Below, piece after piece: positions 41,601-49,670 of a stretch of DNA of 64,000 nucleotides (position 1 is its first letter; each line of letters starts with the position of its first letter). The DNA lies in NCBI GenBank assembly GCA_002713215.1, contig PAVO01000015.1, positions 1 to 64,000 of the forward strand, read 5' to 3'. The notes below the pieces were generated by a model. That model ran no database searches, was not told the origin of the DNA, and was given only the letters and a program-made list of their open reading frames with translations. The stretch comes from Crocinitomicaceae bacterium (GTDB taxonomy: Bacteria > Bacteroidota > Bacteroidia > Flavobacteriales_G > Salibacteraceae). The position numbers and the translations under genes were made by a program.

Positions 41601-42660
41601 CAATCAATCCTTCTTTGATAATTTGTGCAACAACAGCGACTCCATTGCGCTAAATTCCTTAGGTATTTCTGTGGTTAGCCCACCTCCAGCCAATGGTGGA
41701 TTTTTTAGTTTCGACAGTGTAAATCAGATTGATCATTTCGATCCAATTGCCTACTCGCAAATTCCTTTGCTTTTACGACCCGCACTTGCCTTCTCTTATA
41801 AGGATATAGTAAGCGGTTGTAGCAATACACTAGGTGTATATCCCGATATAAAAACCTCACCACGGGTAGCTATAACCCATGCGGGTGCGGCATGTGCCGG
41901 TTTAGATTATAACTTAACGGCAAGTGGTGCATTGGAATGGGAATGGAGCACCGGCGACACAACCACTACCATTACTATTGTTCAGGATTCAAGTTCTACC
42001 TATTGGGTAAAGGGAAAATTGGGAATTTGCTTCGATTCGATTTCTACCCAGGTTGAAATAACACCAGGTGAAATGCTTTATGCCAAAGACGACAGTGTTT
42101 CGCTTCAAAAAGGGTCTGATGTTACACTGGATCCATTGGCACGGCTTTACCCGGAAGATACCCTAAAACTTATTGGAACATTTGAAATTTACGAAGGCCC
42201 CAAAGAGTCCAGATCGTTTGATACTACTGCTGGTGTGGTGAATGGATTAAACTCGACCATTTACTACGAACCCAAGCTCGATTTTAGAAGAACGGATTCC
42301 AGTTTATATCGAATTTGTAATGTAAGTTGTGCCAACATTTGCGACAGTGCTAAGGTAATTTATTACGTATTGGGTAACCCTTATGAATTTATACCCAGTG
42401 CCTTTACACCAAATGGAGATGGAGTAAACGATTTTTGGGTTGTTCCGGGAATTGAATCTTACCTGGAAAACGAAGTATACATCTACAATAGATGGGGGGA
42501 TTTGGTGTATCAGGCTGCCCCTTATGAGAATCAATGGGAAGGGCAAACAAACAAAGGAATAGCCGGAGGCAAAAAATTGGTTGACGGAACATACTTTTAT
42601 GTTTTGAAAACAAACCGGGGAGAACCCATAAAAGGAACAGTAGAATTGAAGACCAAATAA
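38671..42660 (+). CDS. secreted beta-propeller/Ig-repeat protein with gliding-motility-type (type B) C-terminal domain, 1,329 aa
   Basis: I chose the ATG at 38671 (MLKRVIV...), since a GTG two codons upstream (38665) adds only two residues. A signal peptide follows, ending near VLGQ. Residues about 25-460 hold SBBP/propeller-like repeats (VYVAGRFNDSL, VVLGNFEDSL, YVLTGRFNGS, each with a following DxFLxK/R strand). Next come about six Ig-like repeats related to the stalk repeats of the two preceding genes. The C-terminus has FIPSAFTPNGDGVND, IYNRWGD and DGTYFYVL, the hallmark of type B (CHU_C-like) T9SS domains. The PorP/SprF gene overlaps its stop by 1 nt. Type B cargo is known to need a SprF-like partner, so the pair is probably functional. 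Confidence 0.9.
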   Translation: MLKRVIVYTIFICLFPVCVLGQAFNWARHVDTTSNNADNSITSLASTELGNTMISTSFGGNVTIGGRSFTAIGNRDVLVSSVNASGALFWSNPVHFESSGADDHIYNSCYDSASATFSFCGTLDGKTIVKQGASSIDSVKYVSANYFVANFSATGARRWVYPDSGTTNSEANAVVSDENGFVYVAGRFNDSLEVDTTLYGSSIGDLFLLKIRISGGVLQWARKISGPGKEQVSSLVYDAASSRIVVLGNFEDSLFAGSSSIAPLVKGRKDVFAARYDAGGSLISLKTVLASTADIEVLDADIPKAGGGYVLTGRFNGSISGTSPTIITNGGYDILISRISSSDVALITKGYGGNSNEEGNEIEINVAGRSFVQATYESSTITFGSDTIRKSGVRDVCLLASLVNLNPLGGKGNGIMQLPTDQIYATAMSHSSGALVVGNRFRGRAKYGNAGTFTSPAGNFDMAFAQVVPSKIFCNTNVTLLYTGFRLVGIDQHLCSMQKGEVLSLADTSYDFQWYRKGVGSLLGDTTNEISISDAGVYFVEIKKMSGSTAICIDTFYTDSVIIDLLPQVNISDTSTCNNVSIAFALSTNPVFSSVTDSLFGKGIGNNRLNAYNPSIPGVGTGIDSVIFQRIDATTGCIGRDTAEVTVNARPVITISNVRAYCQGEPADTLKYASAPIIDKDWYSMINPTWGIKDSIVFRCDSLINGFHRVKYNVIDTNNCAHDTTISLQVKQRPTVSLNLSKASVCKNGSIFNLSGQSPTGGYFMGVGVLDSLTGRYDPDSTQYRSDTIRYVYTATNGCGDTATDILTIDTIPIVSFVFADTICDNDPIYILKATPEAKNPGETATFSGHPAVSGSNFFPRISGVGFHKVLFEFEDQRGCSDTMSSLVEVKNLPSVSLPNLGSFCENNGDTLFDVGTPKGGQYYYKQYLLVNDIFKPDTSYINYGVDTVYYVYADSFKCQNTAFNFVSIKQKPGLFVNQSFFDNLCNNSDSIALNSLGISVVSPPPANGGFFSFDSVNQIDHFDPIAYSQIPLLLRPALAFSYKDIVSGCSNTLGVYPDIKTSPRVAITHAGAACAGLDYNLTASGALEWEWSTGDTTTTITIVQDSSSTYWVKGKLGICFDSISTQVEITPGEMLYAKDDSVSLQKGSDVTLDPLARLYPEDTLKLIGTFEIYEGPKESRSFDTTAGVVNGLNSTIYYEPKLDFRRTDSSLYRICNVSCANICDSAKVIYYVLGNPYEFIPSAFTPNGDGVNDFWVVPGIESYLENEVYIYNRWGDLVYQAAPYENQWEGQTNKGIAGGKKLVDGTYFYVLKTNRGEPIKGTVELKTK
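42380..42657 (+). other. type B T9SS C-terminal domain
   Basis: The order is AFTPNGDGVNDFW, VYIYNRWGDLVY, WEGQ, VDGTYFYVL, then a short charged end. This is the gliding-motility-associated C-terminal domain. It differs from the type A domains of the two upstream genes, so a single operon carries both export classes. Confidence 0.92.
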
Positions 42661-43730
42661 TGAGAAAGGAAATACTGCTCATATTATTTGTTTTGATGGT
42701 ATCGCTTACGGGTATAGCTCAGCGTGAGCTTCAAACCGCCCAATACATGCTGCATCCTACGTTTTTAAATCCGGCAGCCGTTGTTACTAAATCCGGTAAA
42801 AGTGGTGCCTTTGTTTTCCAGAATCAATGGACGGGATATAAGGGAGCTCCCACAACCATGATGTTAAATTTTAACGCACCTCTTAAAGTCCAGGACAATA
42901 CCCTGGGTGGTATTGTTATCAGCGATAAAATTGGAATTCACAGCAGGTACAAGATCATGGCCTTGTATGCACATAAGTTTAGAATTGATAGAAAGAGTTT
43001 CTTTTCGTTGGCCGTCACTCCCGGGTTCGATTTGTTTCAAAGCGATTATAGCCAGGCACTCACCGATTATCCCAACGATCCGATTGTTTCCACCTCAAAC
43101 CAAAGTTTATTTTCATTCAATACTGGATTTGGAGCCTATTACTACAACAATAAGATTTGGGCAGGGTTTTCCATTCCAGAGTTGTTTTACAACCGTTTTA
43201 TCGGGTCGGGTAGCGGAACGGCATTTAACCTGTCGATGAAGGAGATGAATTACCAGGTAGTTGCAGGTTGGAAAAAAGACCTCAACCAGTTGTTTACGGT
43301 AAAACCATCGGTGTTGGTAAAGTACCAGCCCGGATCGCCACTACAATTTGATATTAATGCCCTTTTTGAATACAAAGAAGAAATTGGGCTTGGGGTTACT
43401 TACCGAAGCCTGAATTCCCTGAACTTTATGGCCAATTATAAAATCAACCGGGACTTTAAGTTGGGTTATGCATTCAACATGCAATTGGGGAGTGAATTAA
43501 ACAATTACCATTCCGGAACTCACGAGGTAATGTTGGTTTATGGAGTTGGTAATAACAGAAGGGCCAACGTTAATCTGCCTAAAAAGATTAAGAGTTACCG
43601 TAAGAAAAAGCTGAAAGAGGTTAAGAAGGCGCTGAAGAAAACCGAAAAGGCTGCTAAAGAACGAGAGAAGAAAGAGAAGCAGAAAAAGGAGCAGGAACTC
43701 AAGGACGAAAATGACCAGCCTTATAGTTGA
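42660..43730 (+). CDS. PorP/SprF family type IX secretion outer-membrane protein with lysine-rich tail, 356 aa
   Basis: The start ATG shares an A with the upstream TAA (TAATG), implying translational coupling to the type B cargo gene. A signal peptide (hydrophobic ILLILFVLMVSLTG, then IAQ) is followed by QYMLHPTFLNPAAV, the N-terminal signature of PorP/SprF proteins, and by amphipathic beta strands of an outer-membrane barrel. Family members assist surface delivery of T9SS cargo with type B domains. Unusually, the barrel is followed by about 49 residues (308-356) very rich in Lys and Glu, predicted as a charged helix or coiled coil. The strands before it look complete. This may be a dedicated SprF-like partner of the upstream protein. 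Confidence 0.9.
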   Translation: MRKEILLILFVLMVSLTGIAQRELQTAQYMLHPTFLNPAAVVTKSGKSGAFVFQNQWTGYKGAPTTMMLNFNAPLKVQDNTLGGIVISDKIGIHSRYKIMALYAHKFRIDRKSFFSLAVTPGFDLFQSDYSQALTDYPNDPIVSTSNQSLFSFNTGFGAYYYNNKIWAGFSIPELFYNRFIGSGSGTAFNLSMKEMNYQVVAGWKKDLNQLFTVKPSVLVKYQPGSPLQFDINALFEYKEEIGLGVTYRSLNSLNFMANYKINRDFKLGYAFNMQLGSELNNYHSGTHEVMLVYGVGNNRRANVNLPKKIKSYRKKKLKEVKKALKKTEKAAKEREKKEKQKKEQELKDENDQPYS

Positions 43731-43731
43731 C

Positions 43732-43794
43732 GTTAGATAATTGATATTAGATTTTTGATCCAATATCCAATATCCAATATCCAATATCCAATAC
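43732..43794. repeat. heptad-periodic intergenic repeat with hairpin potential
   Basis: The gap between convergent genes reads in 7-nt steps: four units ending in GAT (43732-43759: GTTAGAT, AATTGAT, ATTAGAT, TTTTGAT), then CCAATAT four times (43760-43787) and CCAATAC (43788-43794). Bases 43743-43752 and 43758-43767 can pair with one mismatch around a 5-nt loop. Because the right arm is repeated, the left arm could pair in several registers. It may serve as a bidirectional terminator or may be a slippage-prone repeat; function is unknown. Confidence 0.75.
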
Positions 43795-43800
43795 CTCCCC

Positions 43801-46230
43801 CTAATTCTCAGTCAGAACCCGTTGCTTTTTAAAAACGATTTTACCCATCAGATTAGTAGCAATCGTTACAAATACCACAATTGTAATTGAACTTAAAGGC
43901 ATTAGAATAGCAGCCACCACAGGACTTAACATTCCCTGAACCGCGAAATACATACCCACGATATTGTAGAGGAAGGACAGCGCAAAACTCCATTTAACTA
44001 TGATAATGCTTTGTTTGGAAAAGTGAAGTATTCGGTCCAGCATATCAAAGCGATCTGCTTCCAGAATACCGTCACAAGCGGGAGAAAATGCATAAACGTC
44101 TTCGCTTACTGCAATACCTGCGTTAGACGCTTTTAAGGCACCGGCATCATTGAGTCCATCGCCCAGCATAAGCACCTTTTTGCCCTTCGATTTCAGTTGG
44201 TTGATATAGTTTAACTTGTCTTGTGGAGATTGGTTAAAAAACACTTTTTTTTTCTCTGGAAACAGTGAAATTATTCGGTCCTGGTTGGTCGATGTATCTC
44301 CACTTAACAGGTGAAGATCGGTTCCATGGTTTCTTAAATCTTTCAAGACCTGCTCAAGCCCATGTCGGGTTTCTTTTCGAATCGAAAAATGGCCTTTTAT
44401 TTCTCCGTTTACGGAAACAAATGCATGGGTTCCTGCAACTGCATCACTTGCATGGCAGAAACCGGCTGAACCTATTTTTACGGACAACTCATTGGCATTT
44501 CCTTCGATTCCTTTTCCGGGAATTTCATTGTAATCTTCAATTTTGGTGGTTTCCGATTCTATGCTCTTGGCAATGCTACTGCTGATGGGATGAGTAGAAG
44601 AAGAGCATAGCGATTTAATGATTTTTAATTCTTCCAGGCTCAATCGGGTTTCCCCAACAAAAAGAACCCGGTCTTTGGCATTCCCGGTTATGGTTCCTGT
44701 TTTGTCAAAAACCACGGTATCAGTTTCTGCCAGGCTTTCAAGGCTCAATGCATTTTTGAGGTAGAAGCCAAGTTTTCCAAGAATTCGAATGGAATTTCCC
44801 ATGGTAAATGGTAGTGAAAGCGCTAGTGCACAAGGACAGGCTATAATTAGAACGGCCGTAAATGTTTCTATGGCCAGTGAAGGGTCCATAAGTAGCCAAT
44901 ATCCTGCAGAAAGGCTGGCAATGCTTATAATTATCAGCGTAAAATACTGACTCACCCGATCGATAATGGAAGAGTACCTCGCCTTATTATCCTTGTTAAA
45001 TGCACTCTGGTTCCACAAGTCGGTGAGGTAACTCTGGGAAACCTCTTTTTGTACGATCATTCGAATGGTTTCTCCTTCCTGGCGCCCTCCGGCATATAAA
45101 AAATCTCCTTTTTTCTTTTCTACCTCTTTCGATTCACCGGTTACAAAACTATAGTCAATGCTGGCCTTATTCGAAATAAGAATGGAATCGGCAGGGATCA
45201 GTTCACCGTTGCGAATTCGGATTTCATCTCCCTTTTTAAGATGATTGGCTAAAACGCTTCGCTCGGTTCCATCCTCTACCAGGGTAATGGCCAGTGGAAA
45301 GTAGCTTTTGTAATCCCGTTCAAAACTCAATGCCTCATAGGTCTTATTCTGAAACCACTTTCCGATCAATAGAAAAAATACCAATCCGGTCATAGAATCC
45401 AGGTAGCCAACGCCTGTACCGCTCATTATTTCATAGGTACTTCTGGCAAAAAGAACCACAATCCCCAATGAAATAGGCACGTCAATGTTTACGATTTTGT
45501 GCCTTAACCCTTTTATTGCTGAAACAAAGTATTCAGTTGAACAATAGAAAAATACAGGCAGGCTTAAAAGTAGGTTTAGCCATGCAAAGAGTTTTAAATA
45601 TTGTGCTTCGTCCTGAAACTGGAAGGAAAAGTATTCCGGAAAACTCATAAGCATGATGTTTCCGAAACTAAATCCGGCAACCCCAAGTTTTATCAATAGG
45701 GTCCGTGATCGTTTATTTGATTTTTCTTCCTTATACCCTTCCAGGTTAATGTCGGGAGGATAGCCTAACGAGGCTAAAAGTTCCACCACCTGGCGAAGCG
45801 ATACGTCGCTTCGGTTAAAATTGATGGTAACCACCTTTTTAACGAAGTTCACCTTCGAGGAAGAGACTTCCGGTAAAAGCCTTCCCAAATTTTCCAACAA
45901 CCAAATGCAGGAAGCACAGTGAATAATTGGAACAAAGAGCTTTACAACCCGGTAGTCGCCCTCGATAAACGAATAGAGTTTTTCTTCTATTTCCGGAGTA
46001 TCCAGAAAAGCGTATTTATTCCCGAATTCAGTTTGCTTTACGGTTACTTTGGGAGTGTCAATTCCATAGTAATCGCACATGTCGTTGGTTGACAGAATTT
46101 CATAAACCGTTTGACAACCCGTGCAGCAGAACCACTTGGAATCGAACTCCAGTTGTTCATTTATGCAGTCTTCTCCACAATGGGCACAGGCAACAACGTC
46201 CTGACTCTCTATTTTTACCTGAGACCTCAA
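43801..46230 (-). CDS. CcoI/FixI-type copper-translocating P-type ATPase, 809 aa
   Basis: It exports or delivers copper across the inner membrane, probably for cytochrome oxidase assembly as known for CcoI/FixI. The N-terminal region has CAHC (15-18) and CCTGC (35-39) clusters, then a heavy-metal-associated domain with CASC (105-108). Several membrane helices follow. P-type motifs are complete: TGES (364-367), CPC in the membrane (465-467), DKTGT with phospho-Asp 509, HP (547-548) and GDGLND (690-695). The start is TTG at 46230: no ATG/GTG precedes it before an in-frame stop, and the next Met (51) would remove the N-terminal Cys clusters. No ccoS or ccoNOP genes are adjacent, so its oxidase partner must be elsewhere. 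Confidence 0.9.
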   Translation of the reverse strand: MRSQVKIESQDVVACAHCGEDCINEQLEFDSKWFCCTGCQTVYEILSTNDMCDYYGIDTPKVTVKQTEFGNKYAFLDTPEIEEKLYSFIEGDYRVVKLFVPIIHCASCIWLLENLGRLLPEVSSSKVNFVKKVVTINFNRSDVSLRQVVELLASLGYPPDINLEGYKEEKSNKRSRTLLIKLGVAGFSFGNIMLMSFPEYFSFQFQDEAQYLKLFAWLNLLLSLPVFFYCSTEYFVSAIKGLRHKIVNIDVPISLGIVVLFARSTYEIMSGTGVGYLDSMTGLVFFLLIGKWFQNKTYEALSFERDYKSYFPLAITLVEDGTERSVLANHLKKGDEIRIRNGELIPADSILISNKASIDYSFVTGESKEVEKKKGDFLYAGGRQEGETIRMIVQKEVSQSYLTDLWNQSAFNKDNKARYSSIIDRVSQYFTLIIISIASLSAGYWLLMDPSLAIETFTAVLIIACPCALALSLPFTMGNSIRILGKLGFYLKNALSLESLAETDTVVFDKTGTITGNAKDRVLFVGETRLSLEELKIIKSLCSSSTHPISSSIAKSIESETTKIEDYNEIPGKGIEGNANELSVKIGSAGFCHASDAVAGTHAFVSVNGEIKGHFSIRKETRHGLEQVLKDLRNHGTDLHLLSGDTSTNQDRIISLFPEKKKVFFNQSPQDKLNYINQLKSKGKKVLMLGDGLNDAGALKASNAGIAVSEDVYAFSPACDGILEADRFDMLDRILHFSKQSIIIVKWSFALSFLYNIVGMYFAVQGMLSPVVAAILMPLSSITIVVFVTIATNLMGKIVFKKQRVLTEN

Positions 46231-46322
46231 CGGTACAAAGGTCTTGCAAACTGAAAAATGTAGAAATGATAAGAGTTAGTAAAATCTACTGCTACCATTT
46301 CAACCAATGACCTGTTATCGAC

Positions 46323-47210
46323 TTATTTGAATGCGTCAGCAACAATAAGTTCCTTGGTGCCATGGGTATGCGAATAGAATCCTTCACCAGATTTTACACC
46401 CATTTTACCTGCAGTAACCATATTAACGAGCAGCGGGCATGGTGCATACTTAGGATTTCCAAATCCTTCGTACAATACATTCATAATAGAAAGACATACA
46501 TCAAGCCCGATGAAGTCAGCCAATTGAAGGGGACCCATTGGGTGAGCCATTCCTAACTTCATTACCGTGTCAATTTCCATTACACCCGCAACTCCCTCAT
46601 GAAGTGTGATAATGGCCTCATTAATCATGGGCATAAGAATACGGTTAGCTACAAATCCTGGATAGTCATTTACTTCAACGGGAATTTTGCCTAAACCGGC
46701 AGACATTTCCATAATGGCTTGGGTAATTGCATCGCTGGTGGCATATCCTCTGATAACCTCTACCAGTTTCATAATGGGTACAGGATTCATAAAATGCATT
46801 CCTATGACCTGGTCAGGACGATTAGTAACCGCAGCAATCTTGGTAATTGATATGGAAGAGGTGTTGGTAGCCAGAATGCAGTCTGCTGGAGCGCTTGCAT
46901 CCATATCTCTAAAGATTTTTAGTTTAAGGTCTATATTTTCGGTAGCAGCTTCAACCACCAATTCACGGTCAGCCACTCCCGATTGAAGGTTGGTGTGCGT
47001 GGTAATGTTGCTTAAAGTTTTGCTTTTATCTTCTTCTGTAATTTTTTCTTTGGCCACCATTCGCCCCAGGTTTTTATCAATGGTAGAAATGGCTTTATCC
47101 AATGCATCTTGCGAGATGTCAATTAGGTGTACGTTATAGTTGTTTTGTGCAAACACATGAGCAATGCCGTTACCCATTGTTCCGGCTCCAATTACAGCAA
47201 TTCTATTCAT
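46323..47210 (-). CDS. 3-hydroxybutyryl-CoA dehydrogenase (3-hydroxyacyl-CoA dehydrogenase family), 295 aa
   Basis: It catalyses NAD(P)-dependent interconversion of 3-hydroxyacyl-CoA and acetoacetyl-type 3-ketoacyl-CoA, in fatty-acid/butanoate or PHB-linked metabolism. The N-terminal Rossmann motif GAGTMG (8-13) binds the nucleotide. Catalytic residues are visible: NTSS (116-119), His139 in GMHFMNP and Glu151 in KLVEVIRG. The C-terminal helical domain includes PGFVANRILMPMINEA and GKMGVKSGEGFY. The length is normal for the stand-alone family. The ATG is at 47210, about 60 nt downstream of a candidate -7 box, which suggests its own promoter. No thiolase or crotonase lies nearby. Confidence 0.92.
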   Translation of the reverse strand: MNRIAVIGAGTMGNGIAHVFAQNNYNVHLIDISQDALDKAISTIDKNLGRMVAKEKITEEDKSKTLSNITTHTNLQSGVADRELVVEAATENIDLKLKIFRDMDASAPADCILATNTSSISITKIAAVTNRPDQVIGMHFMNPVPIMKLVEVIRGYATSDAITQAIMEMSAGLGKIPVEVNDYPGFVANRILMPMINEAIITLHEGVAGVMEIDTVMKLGMAHPMGPLQLADFIGLDVCLSIMNVLYEGFGNPKYAPCPLLVNMVTAGKMGVKSGEGFYSHTHGTKELIVADAFK

Positions 47211-47270
47211 AAATTTGATTATTGTTTCTCGACTGGCGAGGATTAAAATTTACCCGATTATTATCGGCGG

Positions 47271-47278
47271 CAAAAGTA
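47271..47278 (-). promoter_or_regulatory. candidate Bacteroidota -7 promoter box upstream of the dehydrogenase
   Basis: On the minus strand the sequence is TACTTTTG, a perfect match to the TAnnTTTG consensus of Bacteroidota housekeeping promoters, about 60 nt before the dehydrogenase ATG. At the expected -33 position only a weak CTG is found instead of TTG. A short dyad (CCGAT-TATT-ATCGG, 47254-47267) lies just downstream, in the likely leader. Confidence 0.35.
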
Positions 47279-47341
47279 ATCATTAGCAAGAAACAGGTTG
47301 CCAGATAAGGGACGTATTGATAGAGGATGAAGAGAGGGAAA

Positions 47342-48757
47342 CTACTTTCCGCGTCCTTGCAGAACAATAAGAATGGTGTAGATCAGGATCTTAAAATCCA
47401 GAAAGAGGGACATGTTTTCGAGGTAGAGCACGTCGTATTTTAGCCGAGCTACCATTTCCTCCACGTTTTCGGCATAGCCATACTTTACCTGTCCCCAGCT
47501 GGTCATTCCCGGTTTTATCCGCTGAATGTATTTGTAGTGAGAAGCTTCCTTAAGTATTTGTTCAATAAAATACTCCCGTTCTGGCCGAGGGCCAACCATG
47601 CTCATTTCCCCGTTTAGCACATGCCAAAACTGAGGAATTTCATCAATTCTGGTTTTTCTTAAGAATCGACCAAAAGGTGTAATTCGCGGATCGTTTTCCG
47701 ACGAAAGTTGCGGTCCCATTTTCTCCGAATTGACATACATGGTTCTGAATTTAACCATCTTAAATGGCTTTCGGTTTAGACCTGCTCTTTCCTGGGAGTA
47801 AAATATAGGTCCCCTGGAAGATACTTTAACCAAAATAGCCGTGATAATATAAACCGGAGCAAGCAGGACTATAGCAATAACGGAAGCAACAACATCGAAA
47901 ATCCTCTTCAGAGACTTCTGCCATGCAGGCATTATTTCCTGGTTAATCTGGACAAGTGGAGTTCCAAATATGGAGGTCATTTTAACGGACCCGGCTAATA
48001 TGTCATAAATATCTGGGATAACACTTATATAAACGTCTTTGCCCTTTAGAGCGTTTAGTACTTTACCAATTTTTCCGTGTTCCGATGTTTCAGCAGCAAT
48101 AATTACCTCTTCAATTCTGTGTTTGCTCAGGATCTCATCAATGTTCTTTACATGGCCCAAATGAGGTAAATAAGGCTGCATAATTAGCCCGTCTTTCCCG
48201 TTGATGTGCAGGTATCCGATAAACTTAAAACCACTCGATTTCTTTTGAGCCTCCAGTTCCTTGTACATCTCAAAAGCTTTTTCATTGCTACCCAGCAGAA
48301 CGGTGTTAAAACCGATAATTCGATTGTGAATTTTGTGTGCGGTTTTACTGGAAAGAATAAAGCGACCCGAAAAGGTCAACAAAAAGTGAAATACAAAAAG
48401 CGCCAGGAAGCTCACATAGTAGCCTTTGTAGCTGTTAAGCTGATCATCAAGAAGCAGTACAAAGAAAATAATGATAACCCCTATAAAGGTTTGAAGCAGG
48501 GTTTGGCCCATTTCTTTTAACCTCGATTTTCTGTATACCGCCTCGTAATTACCAGAAGCGTAGTAAAGTAGAAGCCATCCAATAGGAATGATGACCAAAC
48601 CGGCGTAGAAGTTAGGCGTAAATTCGAAATTAAAACTGGAAATGGAATAACCCGTTTCGAGGTAGGCTTTTCGAAAAATGTAAAACAAAACCCATGCAAT
48701 AACCGCCGACAAAACATCGGAAAGCACATACTTTATTGCCTGGATCCGTTCGTTCAT
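47342..48757 (-). CDS. exopolysaccharide polyprenyl-phosphate sugar-1-phosphate transferase (WcaJ/WbaP-like), 471 aa
   Basis: It is the initiating enzyme of surface polysaccharide assembly, moving a sugar-1-phosphate from a UDP-sugar to undecaprenyl phosphate at the inner membrane. The N-terminal part (about 1-135) has four membrane helices. A central Rossmann-like domain follows (NTVLLGSNEKA, 151-161; EEVIIAAETSEH, 216-227). The C-terminal bacterial sugar-transferase domain has a re-entrant hydrophobic segment (287-310), KFRTM (336-340), the Asp-Glu catalytic pair (372-373, in RIDEIPQ) and MVGPRPE (387-393). The ATG overlaps the stop of the upstream lipoprotein gene by 1 nt. The sugar specificity cannot be read from sequence. 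Confidence 0.92.
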   Translation of the reverse strand: MNERIQAIKYVLSDVLSAVIAWVLFYIFRKAYLETGYSISSFNFEFTPNFYAGLVIIPIGWLLLYYASGNYEAVYRKSRLKEMGQTLLQTFIGVIIIFFVLLLDDQLNSYKGYYVSFLALFVFHFLLTFSGRFILSSKTAHKIHNRIIGFNTVLLGSNEKAFEMYKELEAQKKSSGFKFIGYLHINGKDGLIMQPYLPHLGHVKNIDEILSKHRIEEVIIAAETSEHGKIGKVLNALKGKDVYISVIPDIYDILAGSVKMTSIFGTPLVQINQEIMPAWQKSLKRIFDVVASVIAIVLLAPVYIITAILVKVSSRGPIFYSQERAGLNRKPFKMVKFRTMYVNSEKMGPQLSSENDPRITPFGRFLRKTRIDEIPQFWHVLNGEMSMVGPRPEREYFIEQILKEASHYKYIQRIKPGMTSWGQVKYGYAENVEEMVARLKYDVLYLENMSLFLDFKILIYTILIVLQGRGK

Positions 48758-49641
48758 TAATAAACCACTTTTATATTATCCATTAGGAAATAACCATCCG
48801 ATTCCTTGGTTACATCAATTCCGGATTCGAAGTAAAATTGGTATTTATAGGCATTTTCAAAGGCAGGTAAGTAAGGACTTAAGAAAGCATACATCTTACT
48901 CCATACCGGGGTTCCGTTTTCGTCTTCTTTCGATCTTACCAATACAATGGGAATCAACAGTGAATTACCCGTGGTATTATAAGCACGAACCAAAATCTGA
49001 ATTCTTCGATTGGTTTGATAATCAAATTCCAGGTAAACGTCTTCTCCCAGGTTAGGCAATGCAAATGTTTCTGAACTTGCTGCTAAAAAATAGGGTCGCT
49101 CAGTGGTCATGTACACTCCCATAGAGGCTTTACCTTCTTTAACACTGTCTGGGTGTGTAACCCGTGTTATTGCTACCTGCGATTCAGCTGTGGTATCAAC
49201 GGTAAAGCTCAGGTCATCGAATCCTTCTTTCCAGGGAAAGGTGATTCCATCCTTGTATTTCAATACAGGTTTAATAGTAATCGTTTTTTCCTGAACCAAG
49301 GTGGTATCCATCCTATAAGTTTCGTAAAAGGGATAAGCTGCTCTTAAACTAGAGACTCCACTTTGTTTAATGCCTCCAAATAGGGAAAGGTTGGTATTTC
49401 CTTCCTCTAAAACCGGAATTTCGCAAGGCAATTCAAAGACTCCCAATTCATCTCCGTTGGCAAAAAACCAAACATCGGCGATGTTACTACTGGCAGAACC
49501 TTCCTTCTTTAAGTCAGTGACAACGCTAACTTCATCAATCTTTACATAAGCCGGAACGCCACTGGTTGTGTCTTTTTTGCAGGAGAAAGTGAAGTAGGAG
49601 AGAACCAAAAATAGAAAAGGGATACTTCTTTTAATACACAT
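48757..49641 (-). CDS. putative outer-membrane lipoprotein of unknown function, 294 aa
   Basis: The N-terminus is a lipoprotein signal: MCIKRS, a hydrophobic FLFLVLSYFTFS core, then the lipobox cysteine followed by KKD. I prefer the ATG at 49641; a GTG at 49647 would add two residues. The mature protein is rich in beta strands and has WFFANGDELGVFELP and a C-terminal half resembling a carbohydrate-binding jelly roll (EGFDDLSF, VYLEFDYQTN). No family was recognised with certainty. The 1-nt overlap with the sugar transferase suggests a linked role in polysaccharide assembly or surface attachment, but this is inference from position. A perfect 8-bp dyad lies 30 nt upstream. Confidence 0.82.
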   Translation of the reverse strand: MCIKRSIPFLFLVLSYFTFSCKKDTTSGVPAYVKIDEVSVVTDLKKEGSASSNIADVWFFANGDELGVFELPCEIPVLEEGNTNLSLFGGIKQSGVSSLRAAYPFYETYRMDTTLVQEKTITIKPVLKYKDGITFPWKEGFDDLSFTVDTTAESQVAITRVTHPDSVKEGKASMGVYMTTERPYFLAASSETFALPNLGEDVYLEFDYQTNRRIQILVRAYNTTGNSLLIPIVLVRSKEDENGTPVWSKMYAFLSPYLPAFENAYKYQFYFESGIDVTKESDGYFLMDNIKVVY

Positions 49642-49670
49642 GCGCACACGCTAACGAGCTCGCGAAGATA

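Noticed and set aside
43497..43784. 95-aa minus-strand ORF as a possible ccoS after the ATPase
   Set aside because: Its N-terminus is encoded by the heptad repeat and the rest is antisense to the PorP/SprF gene; no CcoS features.
43760..43794. CCAATAT tandem copies as a CRISPR array
   Set aside because: Units are contiguous 7-mers without spacers and no cas genes are present.
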